A stretch of 41,983 nt of DNA from RQOF01 sp964461135 (GTDB lineage: Bacteria; Calditrichota; Calditrichia; RBG-13-44-9). The number at the start of each line of letters is the position of its first letter. The stretch's first letter is position 1. Positions 41,928-41,983 of this stretch are shown here, in pieces. The DNA lies in the NCBI GenBank assembly GCA_964461135.1, contig CAYWTB010000036.1:1-41983 (forward strand). The letters run 5' to 3'. The notes below the pieces were generated by a model. That model saw nothing but the letters and a program-made list of their open reading frames with translations. It did not search any database and was not told where the DNA came from. The translations under genes were made by a program, and so were the position numbers.

Positions 41928-41983
41928 AGCCCACGACCGGGGTTGAACCGGTGACCTCATCCTTACCAAGGATGTGCTCTACC
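41928..41983 (-). tRNA. trnT: tRNA-Thr (anticodon GGT), 5' part cut by window edge
   Basis: The visible 56 nt include part of the D arm, the anticodon stem CATCC/GGATG with loop TTGGTAA (anticodon GGT), T stem ACCGG/CCGGT with loop TTCAACC, and the acceptor 3' strand CGTGGGC with discriminator T. CCA is not encoded. The 5' end lies beyond 41983. It is just upstream of tuf, matching the tRNA-tuf arrangement of many bacteria. Confidence 0.93.

Noticed and set aside
1..41983. CRISPR arrays, insertion sequences, integrases or attachment sites
   Set aside because: No spaced direct repeats, transposase motifs or terminal inverted repeats were recognised on reading both strands.

Overview
This window is bacterial and has two parts. 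Positions 1 to about 11,450 hold accessory and housekeeping genes on both strands. Positions about 11,450 to 41,983 hold one unbroken minus-strand transcription/translation cluster. Strong Shine-Dalgarno sequences, the order tuf-rpmG-tRNA-Trp-secE-nusG-rplKAJL-rpoBC-rpsLG-fusA joined directly to rpsJ (no tuf between fusA and rpsJ), and an L2 'DHPM' motif suggest a member of the FCB superphylum (Bacteroidota relatives such as Calditrichota, Marinimicrobiota or KSB1-like lineages). This is inference; the phylum cannot be fixed from the sequence alone.

Left part: recG (+) converges on a DUF169-like gene (-). Next is a large minus-strand gene for a winged-helix/STAND-ATPase protein with a multi-spanning membrane tail. 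It is divergent from the pair uppS-creD (+), and the 332-bp shared upstream region carries several small palindromes. A bidirectional terminator separates creD from hutU (-), which is preceded on the same strand by a secreted GHL10-type glycoside-hydrolase-like gene. The STAND protein, UppS (undecaprenyl diphosphate synthase) and CreD (envelope stress membrane protein) may form an envelope-linked regulatory unit. This is the most interesting candidate in the window.

Right part, read in the direction of transcription from 41,983 down: tRNA-Thr (cut by the window edge), tuf, rpmG, tRNA-Trp, secE, nusG, rplK, rplA, rplJ, rplL, rpoB, rpoC, a 20-bp palindrome, rpsL, rpsG, fusA, rpsJ, rplC, rplD, rplW, rplB, rpsS, rplV, rpsC, rplP, rpmC, rpsQ, rplN, rplX, rplE, rpsZ (S14), rpsH, rplF, rplR, rpsE, rpmD, rplO, secY, map, infA, rpmJ, rpsM, rpsK, rpsD, rpoA, rplQ, then a strong intrinsic terminator. 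The classical rif, str, S10, spc and alpha operons are thus fused end to end, with most gaps under 60 bp. Two short genes, rpmJ and rpmG, were found by direct translation. Eleven of these genes appear to start at TTG or GTG, and several starts were moved because of Shine-Dalgarno position and family alignment.

No insertion sequence, phage gene, CRISPR array or rRNA gene was seen.
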